Source of the DNA: an uncultured Collinsella sp.
Lineage (GTDB): Bacteria; Actinomycetota; Coriobacteriia; Coriobacteriales; Coriobacteriaceae
Assembly: GCA_902461085.1 (NCBI GenBank)
Contig: CABPWH010000011.1
Location: 1-42,061, forward strand
Direction: 5' to 3'
DNA: 42,061 nucleotides
Shown here: in pieces, positions 24,596 through 35,422 of the stretch
Layout: every line of letters begins with the position of its first letter
How positions within the stretch are numbered: the stretch's first letter is position 1
The notes under the pieces: model-generated
Seen by the model: only the letters and a program-made list of their open reading frames with translations
Database searches by the model: none
What the model was told of the DNA's origin: nothing
Translations under genes and position numbers: made by a program

Positions 24596-26056
24596 TTAGC
24601 GCACCTGAGCGACGTAAGCGACGTTGGTCGAGGAGACCTTGTCCTCGAGCTGGACGCTCATACGGGGATCGCCGGCGGTAGCGACGGTCAAATCGCCAGT
24701 CTTGACGTAGCCGAGCTCCTTAGCGGTCTCGATTGCCTTGACGATCGTGCCGTTGACGGTGCCCTGGGTGATCTCTGCCTGGTGCGGGATAACGCCCCAG
24801 TACATGATCATCTGCTGGACGGCCCACTCGTGGCGGGAGAACGCGCAGATCGGCATGTTGGGACGGAAGTGCGAGATCAGGCGGGCAGTACGACCGGTGG
24901 TCGTCGGCACGGTGATGCACTTGGCGCCAACGGTGGTGGCCATGTTCACAGCGGACATACCCACAACGTTGTTGACGACGCGGGTGCCGTGAGCGTCAGC
25001 CGGAACCTCGAGCGGAGCGTGAGCCGGGAGGTACTTCTCGGTCTCGAGAGCAATGCTGGCCTGCATCTTGACGGCCTCGACCGGGTACTTACCGGCAGCG
25101 GACTCGCCGGACAGCATAACGGCGTCGGTGCCGTCGTAAATGGCGTTGGCAACGTCGGCAACCTCGGCGCGCGTCGGGCGCGGGTTCTGCTGCATGGAGT
25201 CGAGCATCTGCGTAGCGGTGATAACGGGCTTGTAGGCCGCGTTGCACTTGGCGATGATCTCCTTCTGGATGTGGGGAACGAGCTCGGGCTTGATCTCGAT
25301 GCCCAGGTCGCCACGGGCGACCATGATGCCGTCGGAAGCCTCGAGGATCTCGTCGAAGTTCTCGACGCCCAGGGCGCACTCGATCTTCGGGAAGATCGTC
25401 ACGTGCTCGCCACCGTTCTCGCGGCAAAGCTCGCGGATGCCGCGGACGGACTCGCCGTCACGGATGAAGGAAGCGGCGATGTAGTCGATGTTCTCGGTCA
25501 GGCCAAAGAGGATGTCCTGACGATCGCGCTCGGTGATAGCGGGCAGCGAGATGTTGACGTTGGGCATGTTGACGCCCTTGCGCTCGCCGATCAGGCCGTC
25601 GTTCTTAACGACGCAGGTCATGTCCTGGCCGTCGACGGACTCGACCTCGAGGGCAACCAGACCGTCATCGATCAGGATGAGGGAGCCCTTCTCGACCTCG
25701 GAGGGCAGAGCCAGGTAGTCGAGGGAGATGTGCTCAGCGGTGCCGTGGAAATCCTCGGACGTGGGCTGAGCGGTGACGACGATCTTGTCGCCGGTCTTGA
25801 CGGCAACCTTCTTGCCGTCGACCAAAAGGCCGGTGCGGACCTCGGGGCCCTTGGTGTCGAGCAGGATGCCGACGGGCATACCGAGCTCCTTGGAAATACG
25901 ACGGACGCGCTCGATGCGACCGTGGTGCTCGTCGTAGGATCCGTGCGAGAAGTTAAAACGGGCGACGTTCATGCCCGCCTTGATCATCTCGCGGATGGTC
26001 TCGTCGCTATCGCAGGCGGGACCCATGGTGCATACAATCTTGGTGCGCTTGTACAT
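24596..26056 (-). CDS. pyk: Pyruvate kinase
   Basis: Pyruvate kinase makes pyruvate and ATP from phosphoenolpyruvate and ADP, the last glycolytic step. At 486 residues it has the normal two-part length: the barrel with the start KRTKIVCTMGPACDS, NFSHGSYDEH, LLDTKGPEVRTG, the catalytic IFPKIE near residue 215, MVARGDLGIEI and PVITATQMLDSM, and a C-terminal regulatory domain (GTRVVNNVVGMSAVNMATTVGAKCITVPTTTGRTARLIS). GGAGGT precedes the ATG on the minus strand. A perfect -10 TATAAT lies at 26125-26120. It is monocistronic and divergent from the Ca2+ ATPase. Confidence 0.97.
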   Translation of the reverse strand: MYKRTKIVCTMGPACDSDETIREMIKAGMNVARFNFSHGSYDEHHGRIERVRRISKELGMPVGILLDTKGPEVRTGLLVDGKKVAVKTGDKIVVTAQPTSEDFHGTAEHISLDYLALPSEVEKGSLILIDDGLVALEVESVDGQDMTCVVKNDGLIGERKGVNMPNVNISLPAITERDRQDILFGLTENIDYIAASFIRDGESVRGIRELCRENGGEHVTIFPKIECALGVENFDEILEASDGIMVARGDLGIEIKPELVPHIQKEIIAKCNAAYKPVITATQMLDSMQQNPRPTRAEVADVANAIYDGTDAVMLSGESAAGKYPVEAVKMQASIALETEKYLPAHAPLEVPADAHGTRVVNNVVGMSAVNMATTVGAKCITVPTTTGRTARLISHFRPNMPICAFSRHEWAVQQMIMYWGVIPHQAEITQGTVNGTIVKAIETAKELGYVKTGDLTVATAGDPRMSVQLEDKVSSTNVAYVAQVR

Positions 26057-26119
26057 TCAGACCTCCATCTGACATCGTCTTGCGCTGATAGATAAACCAT
26101 AAGAAATAAAACTGAGATG

Positions 26120-26148
26120 ATTATAACGAAATGCCGACCGAATACCCC
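26120..26148 (-). promoter_or_regulatory. Promoter of pyk
   Basis: On the minus strand TATAAT (26125-26120) is a perfect -10 box in AT-rich DNA, about 64 bases before the pyk start. The -35 is weak: TTGGGG lies 19 bases upstream of it. Confidence 0.6.
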
Positions 26149-26181
26149 AAAAAATCGACCGTATGCCGAATTAGAAGTTCA

Positions 26182-26225
26182 TTTTTTGCGAAAAAACGGT
26201 ATATGCAAAAACTATACCAACCGTT
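26182..26225. promoter_or_regulatory. Palindromes in the pyk/Ca2+-ATPase divergent region
   Basis: TTTTTT-GCG-AAAAAA (26182-26196) is followed by GGTATA (26198-26203) and TATACC (26213-26218), nine bases apart, with AACGG and CCGTT on the outside. They lie upstream of both divergent genes and may be operators. The rest of 26226-26333 shows nothing clear. Confidence 0.45.
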
Positions 26226-26333
26226 CTAACCGCTGCTATCTGGGCGATATTTCAGTTTGACGATGCGCCGAAGAAAAAACGTTTTACCAATCTTGAGCAT
26301 CACACGGTCTGCATCGTTGCACTCGAGCCGTGT

Positions 26334-26379
26334 TTCCAATTGGAATGTTTTGGCTAGACGCACCGCTTTGGGGTACCAT
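26334..26379 (+). promoter_or_regulatory. Promoter and palindrome before the Ca2+-ATPase
   Basis: The perfect 12-bp palindrome TTCCAATTGGAA (26334-26345) ends four bases before TTGGCT (26350-26355), which is 18 bases from TACCAT (26374-26379). Transcription would start near 26386, giving a leader of about 112 bases. The boxes match only partly. Confidence 0.5.
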
Positions 26380-26385
26380 AGCTCC

Positions 26386-26497
26386 ACTATCAACTGCCGC
26401 TCAGCACGGCAGCCTTGATGAGCCCTTGCCCTTCTCCTGGGAATTATGATCGGGCATCAATCTGCTGAGTGGCCCGAATCCCAGGAGGGGACTCTAT
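26386..26497 (+). ncRNA. Structured 5' leader with buried SD (riboswitch candidate)
   Basis: Three pairings are visible. P1: CTGCCG/CGGCAG (26394-26412). P2: CTCCTGGGA (26434-26442) with TCCCAGGAG (26479-26487), extended by CGGGC/GCCCG; this covers the SD AGGAGGGG of the ATPase. P3: TTGATG plus CCC (26415-26425) with GGGCATCAA (26452-26460), which competes with the upper part of P2 and could free the SD. It does not show the GGGGAGUA-type core expected of yybP-ykoY, so the class is unassigned. Confidence 0.6.
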
Positions 26498-29179
<2,682 letters not shown>

Positions 29180-29190
29180 CGTTCTCGTCC

Positions 29191-29278
29191 GGGCCCGCCC
29201 CACGCCCTTTCTCCCTCACTGGTCCTCGCGCTTCGCGCTGCGGGATCGTTCGGGAGAAAGGGCTTCCGGGGCGGGCCC
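29191..29278. other. Long imperfect hairpin after the Ca2+-ATPase
   Basis: GGGCCCGCCCC (29191-29201) pairs with GGGGCGGGCCC (29268-29278), and GCCCTTTCTCCC (29204-29215) pairs with GGGAGAAAGGGC (29252-29263). The 36-base centre holds GCGC-TTC-GCGC. No T run follows, so it may be a REP-like or mRNA-stabilising element. Confidence 0.8.
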
Positions 29279-29339
29279 TGCGGTATCCTTGCTGGCTTTT
29301 CTCCCGCGCGGATGATAAAGGGCTGAGGGAAAGTTTGTG

Positions 29340-29375
29340 AGCCGATCGAGCGTTTGCTCGACCGGCTCTTTTTGA
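29340..29375 (+). terminator. Terminator downstream of the Ca2+-ATPase
   Basis: AGCCG-A-TCGAGC pairs with GCTCGA-C-CGGCT around GTTT, followed by CTTTTTGATTT. The tail GCTCTTTTTGATTTA (29365-29379) recurs at 29396-29410 after a small GGGC-TTT-GCCC hairpin, giving a tandem terminator. Confidence 0.85.
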
Positions 29376-29452
29376 TTTAGGGCTTTGCCCGGCCAGCTCT
29401 TTTTGATTTAAAATACCTGCTCAGTTGTGATTTATGGTGCTGGGAGGCGCTT

Positions 29453-30637
29453 GTGGGCAAGGCTAAGGCTAAGGCGAAGAAAAAGACGACGGGGGCGCGG
29501 GCTAAGCGCGATCGTCGTCGGAAGCTTGCGACCGAGGCCCCCGCATCTGCCGAGGAGCTGCTGGCAAGCGTGCCGGGGCTTGACGCGCTGCAGGACGTTC
29601 CGGCGTTTGATGACCTGCCGGTCGATGAAGCCCAGCAGACTGCCTTTGATGATTTCTGCGCACATGCCGAGGAGCCCGAGCAGATGCAGCTTGGCGCCGT
29701 TGTGCGCTTGGATCGCGGGTTTCCGCTGGTGGCGACTGCCAACGATACCTTCCGCGCCGAGCATGCCGTGGGGTTTGCCAAGTCGCGCGGCGAGGACGAG
29801 GTCCTGCTGCCTGCCGTGGGCGACCGTGTGGCGGTGCGCCGCGCTCCCGGGCACGATATGGGCGTGATTGAGTGCGTGCTGCCGCGCCGTACGAGCTTTG
29901 AGCGTTGGCGCGGCCGTGCCCGCGGAGAGCGTCAGGTGCTCTGCTCCAACGTGGATTGCGTGCTAATCGTGCAGGCGCTCGGTGCCGGTGAGGTGCTGCT
30001 CGACCGCGTGGCGCGCTCGCTGGTGTTGGCGCTCGACTGCGATGCCGAGCCGGTGGTGGTACTCACCAAAGTTGACCGCTGCGATGCCGAGGAGCTCGAG
30101 CGCGATCTGGACCGCGTGCGCCGCCTGGTGGGCCCGGACGTGCGCGTGATCGTGACGTCCTCTGCCGAGGGCCGCGGCCTGGACGAGGTCCGTGCCTGCG
30201 TGCCCGCCGGGAGCTGCGCCATGATTCTGGGCGAGTCGGGTGCCGGCAAGTCGACGCTGCTCAATGCACTGCTGGGCCACGATACGTTGGCGACTGGCGG
30301 TGTGCGCGAACGCGACGACCAGGGCCGTCACACTACCGTCGCGCGCGTGATGGTGGCACTGCCGGGCGACGCCGGCGTGATCGCCGATGCCCCGGGCCTG
30401 CGCAGCTTACCGCTCGTGGGTCACGAGCGGGGTCTGGCGCGCGCCTTCCCCGAGATTGTCGAGGCATCGCGCGCGTGCCGGTTTGGCGATTGCACGCATA
30501 CCCATGAGCCGGGTTGTGCCGTTCGCGAGGCCGAGGACGCCGGGCAGATCGACAGCCTGCGTTTGGAAACGTTCCAAAACCTGGCGTCATCCATGCGCGT
30601 GAGTGCTCAAATGCTCGATCCCGATGTCCATCTGTAA
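29453..30637 (+). CDS. rsgA: Small ribosomal subunit biogenesis GTPase RsgA
   Basis: RsgA (YjeQ) is a circularly permuted GTPase that helps 30S subunit maturation. This 394-residue copy has an N-terminal Lys-rich tail (GKAKAKAKKKTTGARAKRDRRRK), an OB-fold region (~75-155), then the permuted G motifs: G4 LTKVDRC near 203, G1 GESGAGKST near 260-268, and G3 DAPGLRSL. The C-terminal zinc site CRFGDCTHTHEPGC is intact. The start is GTG with GGGAGG upstream; no ATG fits better. It is followed by a strong terminator. Confidence 0.94.
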   Translation: MGKAKAKAKKKTTGARAKRDRRRKLATEAPASAEELLASVPGLDALQDVPAFDDLPVDEAQQTAFDDFCAHAEEPEQMQLGAVVRLDRGFPLVATANDTFRAEHAVGFAKSRGEDEVLLPAVGDRVAVRRAPGHDMGVIECVLPRRTSFERWRGRARGERQVLCSNVDCVLIVQALGAGEVLLDRVARSLVLALDCDAEPVVVLTKVDRCDAEELERDLDRVRRLVGPDVRVIVTSSAEGRGLDEVRACVPAGSCAMILGESGAGKSTLLNALLGHDTLATGGVRERDDQGRHTTVARVMVALPGDAGVIADAPGLRSLPLVGHERGLARAFPEIVEASRACRFGDCTHTHEPGCAVREAEDAGQIDSLRLETFQNLASSMRVSAQMLDPDVHL

Positions 30638-30654
30638 TTGATTTTTCCTATGAC

Positions 30655-30689
30655 AGCCGTCTTCCAACTGTTCGGGAGACGGCTTTTTT
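30655..30689 (+). terminator. Terminator of rsgA
   Basis: AGCCGTCTTCC (30655-30665) pairs with GGGAGACGGCT (30674-30684) with one G-T pair, followed by six T. Confidence 0.92.
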
Positions 30690-30727
30690 GCTGCGAAAAA
30701 GCCTCGAAACATGCAGTTTGCTGACGT

Positions 30728-30792
30728 GCTGACCAAAACCTTGCCACGAGCTTGACGGGCTGGTTAGTTTTTGGTCAGCGATTGGTTTGACA
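30728..30792 (+). promoter_or_regulatory. Inverted repeat and -35 box before the Tad operon
   Basis: GCTGACCAAAA (30728-30738) and TTTTGGTCAGC (30769-30779) are exact complements 30 bases apart. A perfect TTGACA (30787-30792) follows eight bases later, about 98 bases before the cpaB start. No good -10 was found 17 bases on, so the promoter is tentative; the repeat may be an activator or repressor site. Confidence 0.5.
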
Positions 30793-30889
30793 TCGAAAAC
30801 CGAGATCGCGATTGCGCCGCTTTGCACTCTGACCACCCAGACAATGGTGGTACGGGCATTCGCCCGGCACTGCCATGAGAGGAGCGGCC

Positions 30890-31549
30890 GTGAACAAGAG
30901 CAAGCGCATCGCCATCAGTCTGGTCGCGGGCGTGCTCGCTGCGCTGCTCTGCATGGTTTACGGCTCGTCGATCCGCTCGCAAGCCGAACAGGTCCAGGCT
31001 GAGACCTTGGCCAAGTACGGTGGCGATCGCGTCGAGGTATGCGTCGCGGCGCGCGATATCGATGCGGGCGAGACCCTCGATGAGACCAATGTCATAACCC
31101 AGGAATGGCTGACGAGCCTGTTGCCGCGTGACGCGGCGACCGAGCTGCGCCAGGTGCGCGGCGACGTGACGACTTCGCGTATTCCCAAAAACGCCGTGAT
31201 CTGCAATGTCTACACCAAGGCCGAGAGCCACAAGCTCGAGGTGCCTAAGGGCAAAGTCGCCGTTTCGGTGGCGGTCGATGCCGAGCACTCGGTCGGCGGC
31301 GCCACGGGCGTGGGCAGCTACGTGGATGTGTATGTGCAAAAAGACGGCGTAACCGATCGACTGTGCGGCGCGTACGTGATCGATACCAGTGAGGATTCCG
31401 GTGCCACGCGCGAGGGCAAGATCGAATGGGTGGCGCTGGCGGCTGACCCCGAAGACGTCAAGGAACTGCTGGGAGCCTCGGGCAAGGGAACGGTCAGCTT
31501 GACGATTCCCGCCACGGCGCGCGGCAAAAAGAGCGGAGGCGACAAGTGA
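30890..31549 (+). CDS. cpaB: Tad pilus assembly protein CpaB/RcpC-like (SAF domain)
   Basis: This 219-residue protein has an N-terminal signal anchor (KRIAISLVAGVLAALLCMVYG) and then the SAF-type region CVAARDIDAGETLDETNVITQEW, typical of CpaB/RcpC, followed by KGKVAVSVAVDAEHSVGG and VGSYVDVYV. In Gram-negatives this family acts at the outer membrane; here it would be an extracytoplasmic assembly or wall-linked factor. GTG 30890 is chosen because GAGAGGAG lies five bases before it; ATG 30875 overlaps that SD. It is the first gene of the pilus operon and its stop overlaps the next start. Confidence 0.85.
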   Translation: MNKSKRIAISLVAGVLAALLCMVYGSSIRSQAEQVQAETLAKYGGDRVEVCVAARDIDAGETLDETNVITQEWLTSLLPRDAATELRQVRGDVTTSRIPKNAVICNVYTKAESHKLEVPKGKVAVSVAVDAEHSVGGATGVGSYVDVYVQKDGVTDRLCGAYVIDTSEDSGATREGKIEWVALAADPEDVKELLGASGKGTVSLTIPATARGKKSGGDK

Positions 31550-33198
31550 TGAAGGCGATCTGGCTTGCGTGCTGCGCGTGCGGCGATTACGGGCTGTTGC
31601 AGCGGGAAGTCGAGGGCCGTGATGCGGGTGCACAGGTGCTTCGCGTAGGTGACCTGGACGGGCTGGTTTCCATGGCTCGGGCGTTTCCGTCGCGCCGCGG
31701 GGCTGCCATCATCGCGGCGTCTCTGTTTGATACCGAAGATGTGCGCAAGACTGTTGCGCGCCTGACGGCCGAAGGCCGCGTGAGTCGCGTGGTCGTGTTG
31801 ATAGAAGCACTCGATCCGTCGGATATCGAGGGGCTGTTTCGCGCAGGGGCGACCGAGGTTATCGCTGCGCACAGTATATGCGGCAACGGGTGCGCGGGCG
31901 AGGGAGCGGTTGATTCCGATCGGCGCATGACGATTGAGCCCGATGCTTTTGTTGATAGGGAACCCGGGGCGCCTCGCGCTACAAGAGGCCCGCGTGTTGA
32001 TGATTGTGGAAAAGCGGAAGCCGAGCATGGTCGGCGCCCCCGGAACCCCCTTGTATACGATGACGCTGGAGGGCCGGCGCAGCATGCTGGCGATTCCCCG
32101 GCTGTAGATATGGGATACGTGCACGGCGTGAATCTGGTGGATGAACTCGATGAAGTTGAGGGCTTTGCCGGGTGCGGCGAGTTGTCGCTGATGCAGCATG
32201 AGCAGATTGCACAGAACGAGCCTGCCTCGCAGACCGAACAAGCTGCCATGCCGGCTTGGACGCAGCGTGTGGTTGCGGCGGAGGAGACGGGGACGCTGTC
32301 ACCGACGCCCGCTCCGCCGCCTCCGATGCCGCCGGCAGACGCTGCCGCTTCGCCGCATCGAGCTCCGGTCATCTGCGCCATTTCGGGTTCGGGCGGTTGC
32401 GGCAAGTCGACGATCGTTGCCACCATGGCACACACATCGTCGCTGTTGGGCTTGCGTGCCGCCGTGCTCGACCTGGACCTGATGTTTGGAAACCTTTACG
32501 ACTTGTTAGGCGTCGATGCTCCGCACGATATGGCGGCACTTATCGAGCCGTCGGCGGCGGGCACGCTCACCGAGCCGGATATCGTGGCCGCATCGATGCG
32601 CATCGCCCCGGGCGTTACGCTCTGGGGTCCCGTCGCGGCGCCCGAGCAAGCCGAGCTCATGGCACGTCCGGTGGAGCTACTGCTCGATGTCCTGCGTCGC
32701 GAATCCGACGTGGTCTTTATCGATACCTCGGTCTTTTGGGGCGATGCCGTGGCGGCTGCGGTGGCGGCGAGCGACCGTTGCCTGGTCGTTGGTGATGCGG
32801 CGGTGTCGTCCGCGACATCGGCGTCGCGCGTCATTGAGCTGGCAAGTCGAGTAGGTGTGCCGCGCACGCGCATGAGCGCCGTGTTCAACCGGTTCGGTGC
32901 GCGCGGGGCAGACGAGGACGTCGCCATGCGCTTTGAGATTGCCTGTGCGTTGAGCTCCAAGATTCGTATCGCCGATGGCGGGCAGGATCTCGCCGCGCTC
33001 ATGGCGTTTGGGCGCGCTGACGAGGCAGTGGGTCAGACGAGCGCTTTCGCGACCAGCGTGCGCGAGGCCACGCGCGAGATGCTCGTGGAACTGGGGTGCG
33101 CCGTCGGCCCTTGGAGCGATATAGTCGCCGACCGTGCAACGCGTACCGAACGCCCGCGTATCCGCCTTCCCTGGTCGCGCGAGGGTGATCAGCGATGA
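31549..33198 (+). CDS. tadZ: TadZ/CpaE-like ATPase
   Basis: This protein of about 549 residues has a receiver-like N-terminal part (~1-110), a long Pro/Ala/Glu-rich linker with little predicted structure (~120-275), and a MinD/ParA-type ATPase at the C terminus (ISGSGGCGKSTIVATMAH with Lys286; LDLDLMFGNLYDLLG; DVVFIDTS). TadZ proteins place the pilus machine at a cell site. ATG 31549 overlaps the cpaB TGA by one base, with GGAGG nine bases upstream; GTG 31546 is an alternative. The linker is unusually long compared with compact TadZ proteins. Confidence 0.85.
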   Translation: MKAIWLACCACGDYGLLQREVEGRDAGAQVLRVGDLDGLVSMARAFPSRRGAAIIAASLFDTEDVRKTVARLTAEGRVSRVVVLIEALDPSDIEGLFRAGATEVIAAHSICGNGCAGEGAVDSDRRMTIEPDAFVDREPGAPRATRGPRVDDCGKAEAEHGRRPRNPLVYDDAGGPAQHAGDSPAVDMGYVHGVNLVDELDEVEGFAGCGELSLMQHEQIAQNEPASQTEQAAMPAWTQRVVAAEETGTLSPTPAPPPPMPPADAAASPHRAPVICAISGSGGCGKSTIVATMAHTSSLLGLRAAVLDLDLMFGNLYDLLGVDAPHDMAALIEPSAAGTLTEPDIVAASMRIAPGVTLWGPVAAPEQAELMARPVELLLDVLRRESDVVFIDTSVFWGDAVAAAVAASDRCLVVGDAAVSSATSASRVIELASRVGVPRTRMSAVFNRFGARGADEDVAMRFEIACALSSKIRIADGGQDLAALMAFGRADEAVGQTSAFATSVREATREMLVELGCAVGPWSDIVADRATRTERPRIRLPWSREGDQR

Positions 33199-34523
33199 GC
33201 CTGCAAACGAGGATTAAGGCTGCCGGCGCTGCAGCGGCGGCAGCGCCTGTAGATGGGGGGCGTCGCCGCGCGGTGAAACGACGCACCAAGCGCGCCGTGA
33301 TGGACCGCATGGGTTACGACGAAGTGGCGCGTATCAGCGCCTATGTCGACCCGGCACTTGCCCGCTCGGAATTGCGTCCTGCGGTGGAGGCGGCGCTCAA
33401 TGTTGAGGAGCCGACCGATCTCGCGACGCCCGAGCGCGAGACCATCATCGACGAGATTTTGGATGACGTGGTGGGCTTGGGGCCGTTGCAGCCGCTCATC
33501 GAGGACGATACCGTTACCGAGATCATGATCAACGGCTGGCGCGCGGGCCTCTTTTTAACCAGCGGGGGCTCCAGCCCCACCGAGCATGCGTTTGAGGATG
33601 ATGAGCAGATTCGTGTGCTTATCGACCGCATCATCTCGCCACTTGGCCGCCGTATCGACGAGCGCAGCCCCATCGTCAACGCCCGCCTCAAAACGGGCTA
33701 TCGCGTCAACGCGGTGATTCCGCCTGTGGCGATTGACGGACCGATTCTCACCATCCGAAAGTTCTCGGACCGCATCTGCTCGCTGGACGAGCTTGTGGGG
33801 CTGGGGTCGCTGCCGCTTTGGTATGCGCAGCTGTTGTCGTGCGCGGTGTCGCTGCGACAGGACCTGGCGGTTGCGGGAGGCACGGGATCTGGTAAGACCA
33901 CCCTGCTCAACGCGTTGTCATGTGAGATTTCCACCGGCGAGCGCATCGTGACGATCGAGGACTCTGCCGAGCTCAAGTTTGCGCATCATCCGCACGTGGT
34001 GCGTCTAGAGGCGCGCGAGGCTTCAATTGAGGGCGAGGGCGCGGTGACGATCCGCGACCTGGTGACCAATGCTCTGCGCATGCGCCCCGACCGCATCGTG
34101 GTGGGCGAGGTGCGCGGTGCCGAGTGCTGCGACATGTTGCAGGCCATGAACACGGGCCACGACGGGTCGCTCACGACACTTCATGCGGGTTCAGAACAGG
34201 AGACCGTGGTGCGTCTGACGTTGCTTGCACGTTATGGCATCGATCTGCCGAGCGAGCTCATCGAGGAGCAGATTGCCATGGCGCTCGACGGCATCGTGAT
34301 GTCTGAGCGCCACGCCGATGGCAAGCGCTTCGTCTCCTCGTATTCGGGGGTGCGTCGCGCCGCGTCGGGCGGCGTAGAGCTCGAGCGCTATGTGACTTTC
34401 GATGCCGCCGAGCGCACCTGGAAGCTTGACCGCGAGCCGCCGTTTATCGCAGAAGGCCTGCGGTCGGGGACGCTCACACAAGAGGAGGTGGACGAATGGA
34501 GGTCGCTGTGCCCCTCGTCGTAG
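33195..34523 (+). CDS. cpaF: Tad pilus secretion ATPase CpaF/TadA
   Basis: This 442-residue hexameric-type ATPase powers Flp pilus assembly. It shows VTEIMINGW, Walker A GGTGSGKTTLLNALS (228-235), the IVTIEDSAELKF Asp box, the RMRPDRIVVGEVRGAECCDMLQAMNTGHDGSLTTLHA Walker B/His box, and a C-terminal region with a short tail. The start overlaps the tadZ stop by four bases (ATGA). The last 28 bases overlap tadB. Confidence 0.96.
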   Translation: MSLQTRIKAAGAAAAAAPVDGGRRRAVKRRTKRAVMDRMGYDEVARISAYVDPALARSELRPAVEAALNVEEPTDLATPERETIIDEILDDVVGLGPLQPLIEDDTVTEIMINGWRAGLFLTSGGSSPTEHAFEDDEQIRVLIDRIISPLGRRIDERSPIVNARLKTGYRVNAVIPPVAIDGPILTIRKFSDRICSLDELVGLGSLPLWYAQLLSCAVSLRQDLAVAGGTGSGKTTLLNALSCEISTGERIVTIEDSAELKFAHHPHVVRLEAREASIEGEGAVTIRDLVTNALRMRPDRIVVGEVRGAECCDMLQAMNTGHDGSLTTLHAGSEQETVVRLTLLARYGIDLPSELIEEQIAMALDGIVMSERHADGKRFVSSYSGVRRAASGGVELERYVTFDAAERTWKLDREPPFIAEGLRSGTLTQEEVDEWRSLCPSS

Positions 34524-35422
34524 GGGGTTTAGCAGCGTTTTCTGTCGCGACGGCGTGCGGGGCGGAACCTCGTGTGCCGCAGATACCGCCGGCGGAGCTG
34601 GCGCGTCAGGTGCTCGAGACGGTGGCAGAGAAGCTGCCGCGTGAGCTGGTGGAAAACGATCTGCTGAAAAAGATCGCCCGTTCGTGGGCATCGCTGGCTC
34701 CGGCGCATCGCCTTGGCCTCGTGATCGAGGATGCTTCGGGGCGTTTGGCGTTTCTGCTGCTATCGAGCGGTGTCTGCTGCGTTTTACTAACGATGGTGTC
34801 GTTATCGCCCCTCGGATTTGCCTTGGGACTTGTTGCTCCGATTGCCGTTGGCGCCGCTCGGGATGGCTTTGAGAGCCGGCGCGAGCAACACGATGCAGAA
34901 GAGGCCATGCCCGAGGCGTTTACCGCACTTTCCATGTCGCTTGCCTCGGGACATTCGCTGGCCCAGGGCATGCGCTTTGTGGGCGCTCATGCGCAAGAGC
35001 CGGTGCATACCGAGTTTTTGCGGGTGGCGGCGGCGATCGATTGCGGCATCTCGGCGACCGACGCGCTCGATGACTTGCTCGTGCGCATCGACGCCCCCGG
35101 CCTTTCGCTTGTGACCTTGGCGCTTAAGGTGTCTCAGCGCACCGGCGCTCCGCTTGCCGACTTACTGTCCGAGGCGTCGAGCATGGTGGGGGAGCGCATT
35201 GAGCTCAAGCGCCGCTTGGATGTCAAGACGTCGCAGGCTCGCATGTCGGCGCATATGGTCGCGGCGATGCCGGCGGGCATGTGCGCGGTGTTGGCGCTGC
35301 TTTCGGCAGATTTTCGTCGCGGTCTTGCGACGCCTGCCGGCGCGGGCGCTGTGGTGCTGGGTCTTGCCCTCAACGCCGTTGCCCTGGTGGTTATCAGGCG
35401 CATTATGCGGGTGGAGCTATGA
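34496..35422 (+). CDS. tadB: Tad pilus inner-membrane protein TadB
   Basis: This 308-residue protein carries a type II secretion F (T2SSF) domain with EAFTALSMSLASGHSLAQGMRFVGAH and LSLVTLALKVSQRTGAPLADLL. Transmembrane helices are seen at about 80-125 and at the C terminus (GAGAVVLGLALNAVALVVIRRIM). The ATG follows GAGGAGG and overlaps cpaF by 28 bases. TadB and TadC form the membrane platform on which CpaF works. Confidence 0.92.
   Translation: MEVAVPLVVGGLAAFSVATACGAEPRVPQIPPAELARQVLETVAEKLPRELVENDLLKKIARSWASLAPAHRLGLVIEDASGRLAFLLLSSGVCCVLLTMVSLSPLGFALGLVAPIAVGAARDGFESRREQHDAEEAMPEAFTALSMSLASGHSLAQGMRFVGAHAQEPVHTEFLRVAAAIDCGISATDALDDLLVRIDAPGLSLVTLALKVSQRTGAPLADLLSEASSMVGERIELKRRLDVKTSQARMSAHMVAAMPAGMCAVLALLSADFRRGLATPAGAGAVVLGLALNAVALVVIRRIMRVEL

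Noticed and set aside
26386..26497. yybP-ykoY manganese riboswitch
   Set aside because: This class often precedes such pumps, but its conserved GGGGAGUA-type core was not found in the leader.
30764..31633. Antisense open frame over cpaB
   Set aside because: Arg/Ala/His-rich translation with no domain, fully covered by a well-supported gene on the other strand.
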